DNA of 64,000 bases, from positions 310,001 through 374,000 of the forward strand of contig NZ_JAWMWG010000001.1 in assembly GCF_037546065.1 (NCBI RefSeq), in the 5' to 3' direction. Shown one piece after another: positions 25,380 through 33,841 of the stretch (positions are counted from its first letter, which is position 1; each line of letters starts with the position of its first letter). This DNA is from Holzapfeliella saturejae. Lineage in GTDB: Bacteria; Bacillota; Bacilli; Lactobacillales; Lactobacillaceae. Position numbers and translations under genes: made by a program. The notes below the pieces were generated by a model, which was given only the letters and a program-made list of their open reading frames with translations, did no database searches and was not told the origin of the DNA.

Positions 25380-26977
25380 TAGTTTTTCACCTCTCTTGAA
25401 TTAGAAGTCACTTGTTCTTGATTAGCCATTAAATTGTAATCTTTAGGACCATTTAATTTCTTTTCGATAAATCTGAAGATACGTGTAATAGTAAAGGTTA
25501 GCACTAAGTAAATAAATGTAATCGTTAGGTAAGTGTGGAAGAACTGGAAGTTTTGACCAGCAATTGTTGAACCTGTGAAGAATAATTCAGAAACTGAGAT
25601 AATACTCAATACTGAGGTATCTTTAATGTTAACGATAAATTCGTTAGCTACAGAAGGTAAACTGTTACGAACAGCTTGAGGAAGAATGATTTTTCTCATA
25701 CGTTGGAAGTGGTTCATTCCTAAAGCACTCGCAGCTTCAAATTGCCCTTCATCAGTTGAAATAATCCCACTACGGATAATTTCAGAAAGGTAAGCCCCTG
25801 TGTTGATTGAAACAACAACTAAAGCGGCAACTGTACGATCTAAATTAAGTCCAAACATTTGGGCAGCACCATAGTAGAATACCGCTGCTTGTACAATCAT
25901 CGGAGTTCCACGGAAGACCTCAATATAAACTGAAGCTAAGAAGTTGGCAACACGAGTTAACCAGCGTTTACCACGTGTTTTAGCAAGTGGAATTGTTCTA
26001 ACAATTCCCACTAAAAGACCGATAAAGAATCCAACAATAGTCCCAATTAGTGAAATAAAAACAGTCATACCGGTTCCGCGAAGTAACATTGAACCATATT
26101 GTTGCCAAATATTGATAAACCAGTTACCTTCAGTTGCAGGTTTTGGTTGATTATGAACGGCATCTGTCATCATTTGATCACGTTCGTTTTCAGGAACTGT
26201 TGCTAGAATTTCGTTAACTTTTTCAAGATTTGGATCACCTTTGCGTAATCCAATAGCACTTTGTGTTTCTGAGGTGTCTAAATGAAATCCTTGTCCATTT
26301 TTAAACTCAATCATTTTAAGGTTAGGGTTAGCACCTGAAACGCTAATACCTTCAGGCTTCTCAGAAACATAGCCGTCGATAGTTTTTGATTCAAGTGATA
26401 CACGCATTGCTGAGAAGTCTTTCATAGCTGGCTCTTTAATCGCACCTTGAATTTGGTTAATCGCATCATAATGAAAAGTACCTAATTGTCCTGTTATTTT
26501 AGCACCATTGAAGTCAGCTAAACTAGTTGCATTAGCATATTTTCCCTTGCTATTGACGACCATTATAATATTTGAAGTATAGTAAGCATTTGTAAAGTCG
26601 ATAGCTTGGCGACGTTCAGGTGTTGGTGACATACCCGCAATAATCATATCTATTTTGCCAGAAGTTAGAGAAGGAAGTAGCCCATCCCATTGGGTTTTAG
26701 CAACTACAACATTTTTTTTGCCAAGTCCAGCGGCAATTTTTTTAGCCATTTGAACGTCATATCCATTTGCATAAAGTGATTCTCCGTCAATTTTGACAGC
26801 CCCATTAGAATCATCTTGTTGTGTCCAGTTGTAAGGAGGGTAGTTAGCCTCCATTCCGACACGTAAGGTATCACTTTCTTCAGCGTGCACTTGGTTGCTG
26901 GAAAAACCGGCTAGTCCAAGAAGCATGATAATAGCGGAAAAGAAAGTTAACAGCGGGTTAGCTTTCAGATTTTTCAT
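25379..26977 (-). CDS. Amino acid ABC transporter, fused substrate-binding and permease protein
   Basis: 532-aa membrane protein. Residues 1-32 are a signal sequence; about 36-270 form one periplasmic-type amino acid-binding domain (LRVGMEANYPPYNW, GKIDMIIAGMSPTPERRQAIDFT); about 295-500 form the permease domain with the EAA loop (EAASALGMNHFQRMRKIILPQA). Lactococcal GlnP has two tandem binding domains; this protein has one. Two genes form an operon controlled by a lysine riboswitch, so lysine uptake is the best inference. Confidence 0.9.
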   Translation of the reverse strand: MKNLKANPLLTFFSAIIMLLGLAGFSSNQVHAEESDTLRVGMEANYPPYNWTQQDDSNGAVKIDGESLYANGYDVQMAKKIAAGLGKKNVVVAKTQWDGLLPSLTSGKIDMIIAGMSPTPERRQAIDFTNAYYTSNIIMVVNSKGKYANATSLADFNGAKITGQLGTFHYDAINQIQGAIKEPAMKDFSAMRVSLESKTIDGYVSEKPEGISVSGANPNLKMIEFKNGQGFHLDTSETQSAIGLRKGDPNLEKVNEILATVPENERDQMMTDAVHNQPKPATEGNWFINIWQQYGSMLLRGTGMTVFISLIGTIVGFFIGLLVGIVRTIPLAKTRGKRWLTRVANFLASVYIEVFRGTPMIVQAAVFYYGAAQMFGLNLDRTVAALVVVSINTGAYLSEIIRSGIISTDEGQFEAASALGMNHFQRMRKIILPQAVRNSLPSVANEFIVNIKDTSVLSIISVSELFFTGSTIAGQNFQFFHTYLTITFIYLVLTFTITRIFRFIEKKLNGPKDYNLMANQEQVTSNSREVKN

Positions 26978-27010
26978 AAAATTACTCCTTCATTTTTTGA
27001 ATTTACACAA

Positions 27011-27045
27011 TAAAAAAAACCTTTAAATAATAAAGGCTTTGAGGC
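27011..27045 (-). terminator. Riboswitch expression-platform terminator
   Basis: Minus-strand stem AAAGCCTTTA / TTAAAGGTTT around loop TTAT, ending in a long T run (27018-27011), between the lysine aptamer and the transporter ATG. Confidence 0.75.
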
Positions 27046-27077
27046 ATTATGAAATAAATTATTGGTGATTAAATAAC

Positions 27078-27243
27078 ATAATAGCACTCCTCAGATAAAC
27101 TGAGACAGTCCTAGCCGTCTGTCGACTAGGCCCAGAAGACTAGCAGTGTAGTCTGCTAATGTTCTTCGGCGAAAATCCTGCTACAATTGGTCAATGTGAG
27201 CTACCCACTCGCAATTATTTAGTGATTACCGCAACCTCTATTG
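27078..27243 (-). ncRNA. Lysine riboswitch (L-box)
   Basis: On the minus strand the conserved L-box elements occur in order: GAGGTTGCGG (27239-27230), AGGATTTTCGCCGAAG (27179-27164), GGGCCTAGTC (27133-27124), GACTGTC (27110-27104) and the closing GGAGTGCTAT (27090-27081). The P1 stem brings the GAGGTTGC and GAGTGCTAT ends together. A terminator follows, so lysine binding should stop transcription of the ABC transporter genes. The aptamer alone fixes the ligand class well. Confidence 0.92.
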
Positions 27244-27268
27244 CATTTCTTATTAGATTTACTTATAT

Positions 27269-27297
27269 ATGATACCCTTAGAATAGATTATTGTCAA
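27269..27297 (-). promoter_or_regulatory. Promoter of the lysine riboswitch transcript
   Basis: Minus-strand TTGACA (27297-27292), 17-nt spacer, TATCAT (27274-27269). On the plus strand an overlapping candidate, TTGCAT (27241-27246), 17 nt, TATATA (27264-27269), could serve the divergent oxidoreductase. Confidence 0.75.
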
Positions 27298-27317
27298 CGA
27301 AAACCAGGAGGAACACC

Positions 27318-28016
27318 ATGAAAGTCCAAATTTTTGTTTCACACCCCGATGTTAATAATTCTGTGACACAACAGTTTTTCAAATCAACACTCGCTTTAGC
27401 AGAGGCAGATGTTGAGATAACGGTTCTCGATGAAGAACTTCATTCAAGTCAGCAATTTAATGTTGCTGACCACCAAGAAAAAATTTTAGCTGCTGATCAT
27501 GTCATTTTGCAATTTCCATTATATTGGTATTTGTCACCTTACTCACTTAAAAAGTGGCAAGATGATGTTTTCACTAATCGATTTATCAATGAGCTGAAAA
27601 AAGTCAATCGATTGAAATCAAAAAGCTTATCTCTAGTGATTAATACAGGACAACCTCAAAAGGATTTTCAGCCCGGAAAAAAATCACAATTTAGTTTAAA
27701 TGAAATTTTAAGACCTTATCAGGTTTTCGCAAATGAATTAGGATTTGATTACTTAACACCGTTTATTGTGTATCAATTTGCTTATTTAAATGAGCAAGAG
27801 CAATACCATTTATTGGTTGATTATTTGATTCACGTAGAATTAATTAATCCAAGTTTTGTTGATAAAGGTCAGTATTTGTTAAATAAAGTCAAACAAACAA
27901 TTGAATTAGATGCAAATATCCAACTGCAGGCAGTTGTCGATACCTTAGAAGAACAGCTAACCGATTATAAAGACTTACGTGAAGCATTAGATGAGGTGAA
28001 AGATAATGAAGAATGA
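27318..28016 (+). CDS. NAD(P)H-dependent oxidoreductase, flavodoxin-like fold
   Basis: 232-aa flavoprotein of the NQO1/YwrO/KefF-type quinone reductase group: KVQIFVSHPDV at the N-terminus and FPLYWYLSPYSLKKWQDDVF (about residues 71-90), the conserved flavin/dimer motif. The C-terminal 60 residues are an extra charged helical extension. ATG at 27318 follows AGGAGG; an upstream in-frame TTG lacks a ribosome binding site. It overlaps a 57-aa gene by 11 nt. Confidence 0.78.
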   Translation: MKVQIFVSHPDVNNSVTQQFFKSTLALAEADVEITVLDEELHSSQQFNVADHQEKILAADHVILQFPLYWYLSPYSLKKWQDDVFTNRFINELKKVNRLKSKSLSLVINTGQPQKDFQPGKKSQFSLNEILRPYQVFANELGFDYLTPFIVYQFAYLNEQEQYHLLVDYLIHVELINPSFVDKGQYLLNKVKQTIELDANIQLQAVVDTLEEQLTDYKDLREALDEVKDNEE

Positions 28017-28179
28017 CTGGATGAAAGCCATTATTGAAGAAGCAACAAAAAACGAAAACAACTACGAAAAAAGAGCATTATTGAGTTATCTCAATCAATT
28101 TCAGCATCAACTAGAAGTGCGTCATGATTTAGCGGAAGGCGAATTAGATGGTCGACTCTGGAATCATGAACAATGGTAA
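28006..28179 (+). CDS. Small acidic protein, 57 aa, coupled to the oxidoreductase
   Basis: MKNDWMKAIIEEATKNENNY at the N-terminus, then helix-rich sequence (RALLSYLNQFQHQLEVRHDL) and the end DGRLWNHEQW. It begins inside the preceding gene (11-nt overlap, ATGAAGAATGA), with GAGGTGAAAG about 6 nt upstream, and stops just before a strong terminator. Ribosome binding site, overlap and terminator support a real coupled gene. No family recognised; a small partner of the oxidoreductase is possible. Confidence 0.6.
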   Translation: MKNDWMKAIIEEATKNENNYEKRALLSYLNQFQHQLEVRHDLAEGELDGRLWNHEQW

Positions 28180-28186
28180 TAGTTAG

Positions 28187-28230
28187 CTGATAAAAAAAGA
28201 GAATCTATAACGATTCTCTTTTTTTATCAG
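28187..28230. terminator. Bidirectional terminator, 19-bp stem
   Basis: Perfect 19-bp inverted repeat (28187-28205 / 28212-28230) with a 6-nt loop between convergent genes. Confidence 0.9.
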
Positions 28231-28418
28231 GATTTATGTTGAGCTTTTAACTCGAATAATTTGCGTGTTCCAATTGCTACTAGAGAAGTAATAGATGCAG
28301 TTGCAACCATTCTTAACCAATATAGACTATCGAAAAATCCAACTAAACTTAAAACTAACAACACAATAAAAATAATAAATCCGACAGTTAATGCAACGAT
28401 AACTTTATCATCTTTCAT
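28227..28418 (-). CDS. Small two-span membrane protein
   Basis: 63 aa with two hydrophobic segments (about residues 6-28 and 33-50) and a charged C-terminus. GGGGGT lies before the ATG. Short, single gene between terminators. No family recognised; the size and topology resemble small stress or envelope proteins. Confidence 0.55.
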   Translation of the reverse strand: MKDDKVIVALTVGFIIFIVLLVLSLVGFFDSLYWLRMVATASITSLVAIGTRKLFELKAQHKS

Positions 28419-28511
28419 AGTATTACCCCCGTTTTCTTAATTAATCATCATCATTCATGCAACGGGGCAAGACTAACACTATAATTAAAGTGATTCAATA
28501 ATATTGACTTT

Positions 28512-28549
28512 AAAAAAATGCCCTCAGTTTTCACTGAGAGCATTTTTAT
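28512..28549 (-). terminator. Terminator of the aldo/keto reductase gene
   Basis: AAAAATGC-C-CTCAGT / ACTGAG-A-GCATTTTT stem with one mismatch, 18 nt past the stop on the minus strand. Confidence 0.75.
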
Positions 28550-28566
28550 TTAACTAACGGACTTGT

Positions 28567-29445
28567 TTAGTCTCCCCATTCTTCAACGGATTCTTGGATG
28601 TCTCCGCCTTCCCATGAGAAGTCATTGTACCAAAGTGAACGTTTTTCTTGGTTCATGCTGTATAATTTTTGCATATCTTGAGCAGATAATTCAAAGTCAA
28701 AAATATCAGCATTTTGTTGAATACGTTCTTCATGAACAGATTTTGGAATTGTGATAATACCACCTTGGAAGTTCCAACGTAAAACAATTTGAGCAACTGT
28801 TTTGTTGTATTTATCAGCAATTTGTTTTAGTTCTGGGTCATTTAAAACAGCTCCACCGCCAAGAGGTGACCAAGCTTGTAAATGAATACCATGTTGTTGG
28901 TTGAATGCTAAAATGTCACGTTCTTGAATTAGTGGATTATATTCCATTTGGTTAACGGCTGGAATAATTGTTGCGTGATCAAGCAAGTTTTGCATACGTT
29001 CGTTGTCAAAGTTTGAGACACCGATTGCACGTGCTTTACCAGCTTTGTAAATTTCTTCAACTGCACGCCATGTGTCCACATATTTACCAGTTACAGGCCA
29101 GTGAACAAGTAATAAATCAACGTAGTCAGTTTGTAGACGTTCTAGTTGACCATCGATAGCATCAAGAGTTTCTTGGTAACCTTGGTCACCACCAAAAACT
29201 TTAGTTGTTAAAAAGATATCTTCGCGGCTTTTGCCAACAGCTTTAAGTCCTTCAACAAGACCTTCACCAACACCACGTTCATTTCCGTATTGTTTAGCAG
29301 TATCAAACATTTCATAACCATGTTTTAAACCAAGCATAACCGCTTCTTTGGCTTGTGTGTTGTTAGATTTCCAAACACCAAGTCCCATTTGAGGAATACT
29401 TGTACCATTATTTAAAGTGATACGTGTAGATAAATCAAAACTCAT
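28567..29445 (-). CDS. Aldo/keto reductase
   Basis: 292-aa NADPH-dependent carbonyl reductase of the 2,5-diketo-D-gluconate reductase-like group. Catalytic tetrad visible: Asp in MFDTAKQYGNE with Tyr in the same segment, Lys in TTKVFGG, His in LLVHWPV. NADPH-binding IPKSVHEERIQQN follows near the C-terminus. AAAGGAGG precedes the ATG. Single gene with its own terminator. Physiological substrate unknown. A second aldo/keto reductase lies at 32094-32927. Confidence 0.9.
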   Translation of the reverse strand: MSFDLSTRITLNNGTSIPQMGLGVWKSNNTQAKEAVMLGLKHGYEMFDTAKQYGNERGVGEGLVEGLKAVGKSREDIFLTTKVFGGDQGYQETLDAIDGQLERLQTDYVDLLLVHWPVTGKYVDTWRAVEEIYKAGKARAIGVSNFDNERMQNLLDHATIIPAVNQMEYNPLIQERDILAFNQQHGIHLQAWSPLGGGAVLNDPELKQIADKYNKTVAQIVLRWNFQGGIITIPKSVHEERIQQNADIFDFELSAQDMQKLYSMNQEKRSLWYNDFSWEGGDIQESVEEWGD

Positions 29446-29610
29446 AAATAAAATCCTCCTTTAATTTTGCACTTCTATAAAAACATTTCAGGTTAAAAAT
29501 TTCAAATAAAATCTTTGATTTACGAGGTTTCACATCAATTTTTTAAGCAATTATCACGAAAAATTCATATTAAGTTGGTAGGATAAACTTGAAAAAGTAG
29601 GTGAAAAAAG

Positions 29611-30132
29611 GTGTATTCAATCTTTAAATTTTTGTGTAAATTAGTGATAGAATTTTTAATTTTAGGGGCATTTTGTTGGTTTTTGTTTACCCAAGTTATC
29701 AATATCGGTATTATAAAAGGGCAATCAATGGAAAAAACATTACATGATGGCCAATACACGATTTCTTTAAAAATGATCAAACCTAGTCGCGGCGATATTG
29801 TCGTGATTAAGTCACCAGAGGACTCACAAGTGCGCTACATTAAGCGGGTAATTGGTGTTGGTGGCGATACTATTCAGGTAAAAAATAACCAGTTGTACAT
29901 TAATGGTCAGCTAACCGATGAACCTTATTTAGCTTCTGATGTTAAGACAGATGATTTTGTTTTAGGTGATTTTACTGGACGAGCGCATGTCCCTTATGGC
30001 TGTTATTTTGTGATGGGAGATAATCGTGCTAATTCGCTGGATAGTCGCTCATTTGGTTATGTCACACCAGACAATCTAGAAAGTGTTGTCAAAGTCATTG
30101 TTTTTCCATTTCAAGATTTAAAATTTGTTTAA
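29611..30132 (+). CDS. lepB: Signal peptidase I
   Basis: 173-aa membrane-anchored serine protease that removes signal peptides. One N-terminal span, then catalytic Ser in KGQSMEKTL, catalytic Lys in RYIKRVIGVGGDTI, and the conserved GDNRANSLDSRSFG. The start is GTG at 29611 with TAGGTGA upstream. The ribokinase gene follows 18 nt later. Lactic acid bacteria often carry more than one copy, so this may not be the only one. Confidence 0.9.
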   Translation: MYSIFKFLCKLVIEFLILGAFCWFLFTQVINIGIIKGQSMEKTLHDGQYTISLKMIKPSRGDIVVIKSPEDSQVRYIKRVIGVGGDTIQVKNNQLYINGQLTDEPYLASDVKTDDFVLGDFTGRAHVPYGCYFVMGDNRANSLDSRSFGYVTPDNLESVVKVIVFPFQDLKFV

Positions 30133-30150
30133 TAGTGAAAGAGGAACAAG

Positions 30151-31098
30151 ATGAGTACAAAAAATTCAGTTGCTGTAGTTGGTAGTTTAAACCGGGATAT
30201 TATTTTGCAAATAACTAATTTACCGCTTGCAGGAGAGACGATTCATACTCAAAAAGCTGTGAGTTACGCTTTTGGAGGTAAGGGATCAAACCAAGCGGTT
30301 TCTTGTGCCAGAAATGGTAGCCAAGTGGCGATGATTGGCTGTTTAGGACAAGATAGTCATGGTGATGAGTTTAAACAAATGCTTCAAAAAAACGAAATTA
30401 ATCACCGTTTTGTTAAACAATTACCTAATGAAAATACAGGCCAAGCTTATATTTTATTGCAAAGTTCAGGTCAAAATTCAATTGTTGTATCAGCTGAAGC
30501 CAATCATTTACTAACACCGCAGATGGTTCAAGATAGTGAAAGCGTTATTCAAGAAGCACAGTTTGTTTTAGCGCAATTTGAGGTTCTTTTACCTGCCATT
30601 GTAGAAGCTTTTTCGTTGGCTAGAGCCAATCAAGCTAAGACCGTGTTAAACCCGGGTCCAGTAATTGAAGCTGATTTTGATTATCTTTATGCGTTAACAG
30701 ATATCATTATCCCTAATGAAACTGAAAGTGAAAAGCTAACAGGAATTACAATCAAAGATAATCAAACTTTGAGTGAATCAGCTGAATTTTTCCATCAAAA
30801 AGGGATTGAAGTGGTGATTATTACTTTGGGAAAAGCAGGCGTTTACTATTCAAACCGTAAACGACAAGATTCTGGTAAAATTGCGGCACATGTTGTCAAA
30901 GCTATTGATACAACAGCTGCAGGCGATACGTTTATTGGTGCGCTATTATCACAACTAGCACTAGATTATCAAAATTTATCAGAAGCGATTGCCTACGCTA
31001 ATTTTGCATCATCATTAGCAGTTCAAAAACTAGGAGCCGTTGACTCCATTCCAACAGAAAAAGAAGTTAAATCAAAAATAAAAAAGCTTAACTCATGA
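30151..31098 (+). CDS. rbsK: Ribokinase (PfkB family)
   Basis: 315-aa sugar kinase, ribose to ribose-5-phosphate. Signature 1 FGGKGSNQAVSCAR near residues 42-55; signature 2 DTTAAGDTFIGAL near 250-262 with the catalytic Asp. The usual GAGD is AAGD here, a mild change beside the anion hole. AGAGGAA precedes the ATG. No ribose transporter genes are next to it, so ribose as the substrate is inferred from the PfkB subgroup. Ends at a palindromic terminator. Confidence 0.85.
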   Translation: MSTKNSVAVVGSLNRDIILQITNLPLAGETIHTQKAVSYAFGGKGSNQAVSCARNGSQVAMIGCLGQDSHGDEFKQMLQKNEINHRFVKQLPNENTGQAYILLQSSGQNSIVVSAEANHLLTPQMVQDSESVIQEAQFVLAQFEVLLPAIVEAFSLARANQAKTVLNPGPVIEADFDYLYALTDIIIPNETESEKLTGITIKDNQTLSESAEFFHQKGIEVVIITLGKAGVYYSNRKRQDSGKIAAHVVKAIDTTAAGDTFIGALLSQLALDYQNLSEAIAYANFASSLAVQKLGAVDSIPTEKEVKSKIKKLNS

Positions 31099-31110
31099 GT
31101 TAAGCTTTTT
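31081..31110. terminator. Bidirectional terminator
   Basis: Perfect palindrome AAAAAGCTTAACTCA / TGAGTTAAGCTTTTT between convergent genes; the first arm overlaps the ribokinase stop. Confidence 0.85.
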
Positions 31111-31111
31111 T

Positions 31112-32077
31112 CTATAGCGTATGACCATCACGTAAACAGTAAGCAATGCTATACTGCTCAAAAACCTCTTTTGGTGATAGTTGATATAATTTTTGTATGT
31201 TTTCAGGCGTCATATCTACATTTTTAAGAACAAATGAAGCTTGATGATCAGTCTTATCAATTCCAACTAAATAAGTGGTTTCTTGTTGGCTGATTAAATC
31301 ATTTGGATTCCATAATTCAAACAATTGTGAAAGGTGTTGGCGATTGAGTTGACGATCAGATAAAACAGGTGAAACCGCCATTGTCTGATTTAAAGCAGGT
31401 AATTGAATGCCCATGTTTTGATAAAATTCAGTTACTGCATTCAATCCTTTAACAATGGTGCCACGTAATTTTCGGTTGGTATCAATCGTGTTTTTGCGCA
31501 TAGATTTAAGCAATTTTTCGGCGGCGTCAAAAGCTAAAGGATAAGTATAGTGTAACGTAGAATTTCTTGTTTTAAAGCCTTCACAAAAGATAAAGGTATC
31601 TAAAATTTGTAAAGCACGTGATAATTTCAAGAAAGCACTATCAGTTTCTTGTTCCTTTGGAATAACGGCTAAAACACGAGTTAAGATAGCTTGTTGAACT
31701 TCATAAGTTAAAACATCCAAGTCTTTTAAAGCTGGAATGATGAGTTGGTGAATAGCACAAGTGGTTGTGAAATCACCAACTTCACTGATAACTTGTGATA
31801 AATTATTTTGGTTCAGAGGAAAAGCAAGTGAAGCCGTTACAACGTTTAGGCCATATTGTTTAAGGTGCAATAATTCATGTGCGACACAAAAGTTTAAGAA
31901 CTCTTTTTTAGGGACATGTATTTCATAGGTATTAGCACTGATAGGTTTAGTAAACGAAGCTTCTGGGTCTAATCCTTCTTTGTGGTCATCATTAATTTTG
32001 ATAAGTAACTTAGCGTTTAATAATGTTTCGACTTCTTTTAATAAAGCCGCAACATTGGGGTATAAATCAGTAGTCAA
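31112..32077 (-). CDS. HEXXH-motif protein, putative metallopeptidase-like
   Basis: 321 aa from TTG at 32077, which follows AAGGAG by 6 nt. The only recognisable motif is VAHELLHLKQYG (about residue 85), an HExxH zinc-binding pattern, with a further helical region rich in Asp and Leu. The longer open frame overlaps the upstream aldo/keto reductase stop and has no ribosome binding site. I do not recognise the family; the HExxH could bind zinc, but a third ligand is not obvious, so protease activity is unproven. Encoded 16 nt after the reductase in one transcript. Confidence 0.6.
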   Translation of the reverse strand: MTTDLYPNVAALLKEVETLLNAKLLIKINDDHKEGLDPEASFTKPISANTYEIHVPKKEFLNFCVAHELLHLKQYGLNVVTASLAFPLNQNNLSQVISEVGDFTTTCAIHQLIIPALKDLDVLTYEVQQAILTRVLAVIPKEQETDSAFLKLSRALQILDTFIFCEGFKTRNSTLHYTYPLAFDAAEKLLKSMRKNTIDTNRKLRGTIVKGLNAVTEFYQNMGIQLPALNQTMAVSPVLSDRQLNRQHLSQLFELWNPNDLISQQETTYLVGIDKTDHQASFVLKNVDMTPENIQKLYQLSPKEVFEQYSIAYCLRDGHTL

Positions 32078-32093
32078 ATTTTTCTCCTTGTTG

Positions 32094-32927
32094 TTAAAAT
32101 TCTTCATATACTGCTGGATCTTGATTTTTTTGACGGCCATCTGGTCGGTCTAGTGCACAAATTTGGTCAACTTCTGTTGAAGATAATTCAAAATCAAAAA
32201 TAGCTTGATTTTGTTCTTGTCTTGCTCTTGAACTTGATTTTGGAATAGCAATGACACCTAGCTGGAAAATCCATCTTAGGATAATTTGGTAAATGGATTT
32301 ATCGTATTTAGCTGCGAGTTCGCGCAATACAGGCTCTTCATCAACTAAAGAAGTGCGGAGTAGTGGACTCCAGGCTTGTGTAACAATCTCGTGTTTTTGA
32401 TGGAATTCACGTAGTTCTGGTTGTGAAAAATAAGGATGCAATTCAATTTGATTGATTGCTGGATATTCCCCAGTTTCTTCTTTTAGACGAGTGAGGTGTT
32501 CAGGTAAGAAGTTGCAGACCCCAACCTCTTTGATTAAACCTTCTTTTTTAGCATCAAGCAAGGCTTGAAAGGCTTCTACATAAAAACCTTGTTTTGGATT
32601 AGGCCAGTGAATTAAGTAGTAGTCCACATAATCTAGTCCTAGGTTTTCAAGAGAAGTTGCTAGAGCTTGTTTAGCATCATCGTACCTTTGAAAACGTCCA
32701 GGTAATTTAGAAATCACTTGAATATCTTCACGAGCAACGCCACTTTCTTGAATGGCTTGACCGACTTCACGTTCGTTTTGATAATTATAAGCAGTATCAA
32801 TCAAACGATAACCACAATTAAGAGCAGATTTAATACTTTCAATACCACCTGCTTGTGTTAATTTGTAAGTTCCAAATCCAAGTGCTGGAATAGGCTTGTT
32901 ATTATAAAGTGAAAAATTAGGAATCAT
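32094..32927 (-). CDS. Aldo/keto reductase
   Basis: 277-aa NADPH-dependent reductase. Asp and Tyr in LIDTAYNYQNE, Lys in VISKLPG, His in YLIHWPN, NADPH site IPKSSSRARQEQN. AAGGAGG precedes the ATG. Related to, but distinct from, the reductase at 28567. Followed by the HEXXH gene and preceded 12 nt earlier by an anchored extracellular protein gene on the same strand. Confidence 0.9.
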   Translation of the reverse strand: MIPNFSLYNNKPIPALGFGTYKLTQAGGIESIKSALNCGYRLIDTAYNYQNEREVGQAIQESGVAREDIQVISKLPGRFQRYDDAKQALATSLENLGLDYVDYYLIHWPNPKQGFYVEAFQALLDAKKEGLIKEVGVCNFLPEHLTRLKEETGEYPAINQIELHPYFSQPELREFHQKHEIVTQAWSPLLRTSLVDEEPVLRELAAKYDKSIYQIILRWIFQLGVIAIPKSSSRARQEQNQAIFDFELSSTEVDQICALDRPDGRQKNQDPAVYEEF

Positions 32928-32939
32928 AAAATAACCTCC

Positions 32940-33773
32940 TTAAGTTAATTTATCAGGCAAACTATTTTTGTAAGAAACCGTATTAGGTTGATCGTTTGCT
33001 AGACTGGTTAAGATAGTAAAATTGCTATTAGTTGAATAGGGTATTTTGATGCCGGGAGAATTGTCGTCAAAGTCTTCTAGTACAGTAATTGTTTTACCTT
33101 GGGTATTAACTGAAAATTGTCCTGATTTTATTTTGACCATTTGGCTATTAAATTCTTCAAAACTACCATCAGGATTGTAATTGACATAATCAATAGTTTG
33201 GCCATCATTTGAAATGCGTGTCCAGGTTCCAATTAAGGATTCAGAGGCGTATTGTGGCGCAGATTTCAGACTATTTGTCATATAAAAACCAGGATTAACA
33301 GGTGAAACGTCGGTAGCTCTTGAAAATGTCCCTAGGTTATCTATGGAGACTTTAGTGTCACCATCATTAAATCTTAAATATAAATAGGTATCGCCAGCAT
33401 TTTGGCGGAAATAAGATAGCTTTAATAAGATAATATCATCATATTCACCAGCTACCAAATAAGATCCAGATGCTGTGTAATCTGTATTTTGATAAGTATA
33501 GGTGCCATTGGTTTTGAATGAGAATGAGAGGTTAGACCCAGACCAATTACCAACCAAACTATGGTGTCTTGCTTCGAGCATAGAGGTTGAGGATGAGCTA
33601 GTATTAATTGCGGAAAACTGAGATTCCGAGACGATTTCTTGGCTCATCATTGCGACTTCTTTTTCGTGGTTACGACTGGAATTTGCGAGTAAGAAAAAGA
33701 CTAATCCGGCTAGGATTGTCACCACTGCAAAAACAGCTAGAACGATTTTTTTTGATTGACTAAATTGACGCAA
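32940..33773 (-). CDS. Membrane-anchored extracellular protein with two related beta domains
   Basis: About 277 aa. N-terminal span (KKIVLAVFAVVTILAGLVFFLL), a Ser/Thr-rich linker, then two similar segments each opening with SL.G.W (SLVGNWSGSNLSF and SLIGTWTRISNDG) followed by F..NGTYTY or YNPDGSFEEF, suggesting a duplicated lipocalin-like domain outside the cell. The start is TTG at 33773 or GTG at 33776 after GGGAGG. Function unknown; same strand as the reductase, 12 nt away. Confidence 0.65.
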   Translation of the reverse strand: MRQFSQSKKIVLAVFAVVTILAGLVFFLLANSSRNHEKEVAMMSQEIVSESQFSAINTSSSSTSMLEARHHSLVGNWSGSNLSFSFKTNGTYTYQNTDYTASGSYLVAGEYDDIILLKLSYFRQNAGDTYLYLRFNDGDTKVSIDNLGTFSRATDVSPVNPGFYMTNSLKSAPQYASESLIGTWTRISNDGQTIDYVNYNPDGSFEEFNSQMVKIKSGQFSVNTQGKTITVLEDFDDNSPGIKIPYSTNSNFTILTSLANDQPNTVSYKNSLPDKLT

Positions 33774-33811
33774 CACATAACCTCCCTTCAATACTATTAT
33801 TCATTATCTCT

Positions 33812-33841
33812 AAAAAAACCCTATTTGTAAAATAGGGTTTA
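33812..33841 (-). terminator. Terminator of the cls operon
   Basis: AAACCCTATTT / AAATAGGGTTT hairpin; on the minus strand it follows the cardiolipin synthase stop and ends in T residues. Confidence 0.75.
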
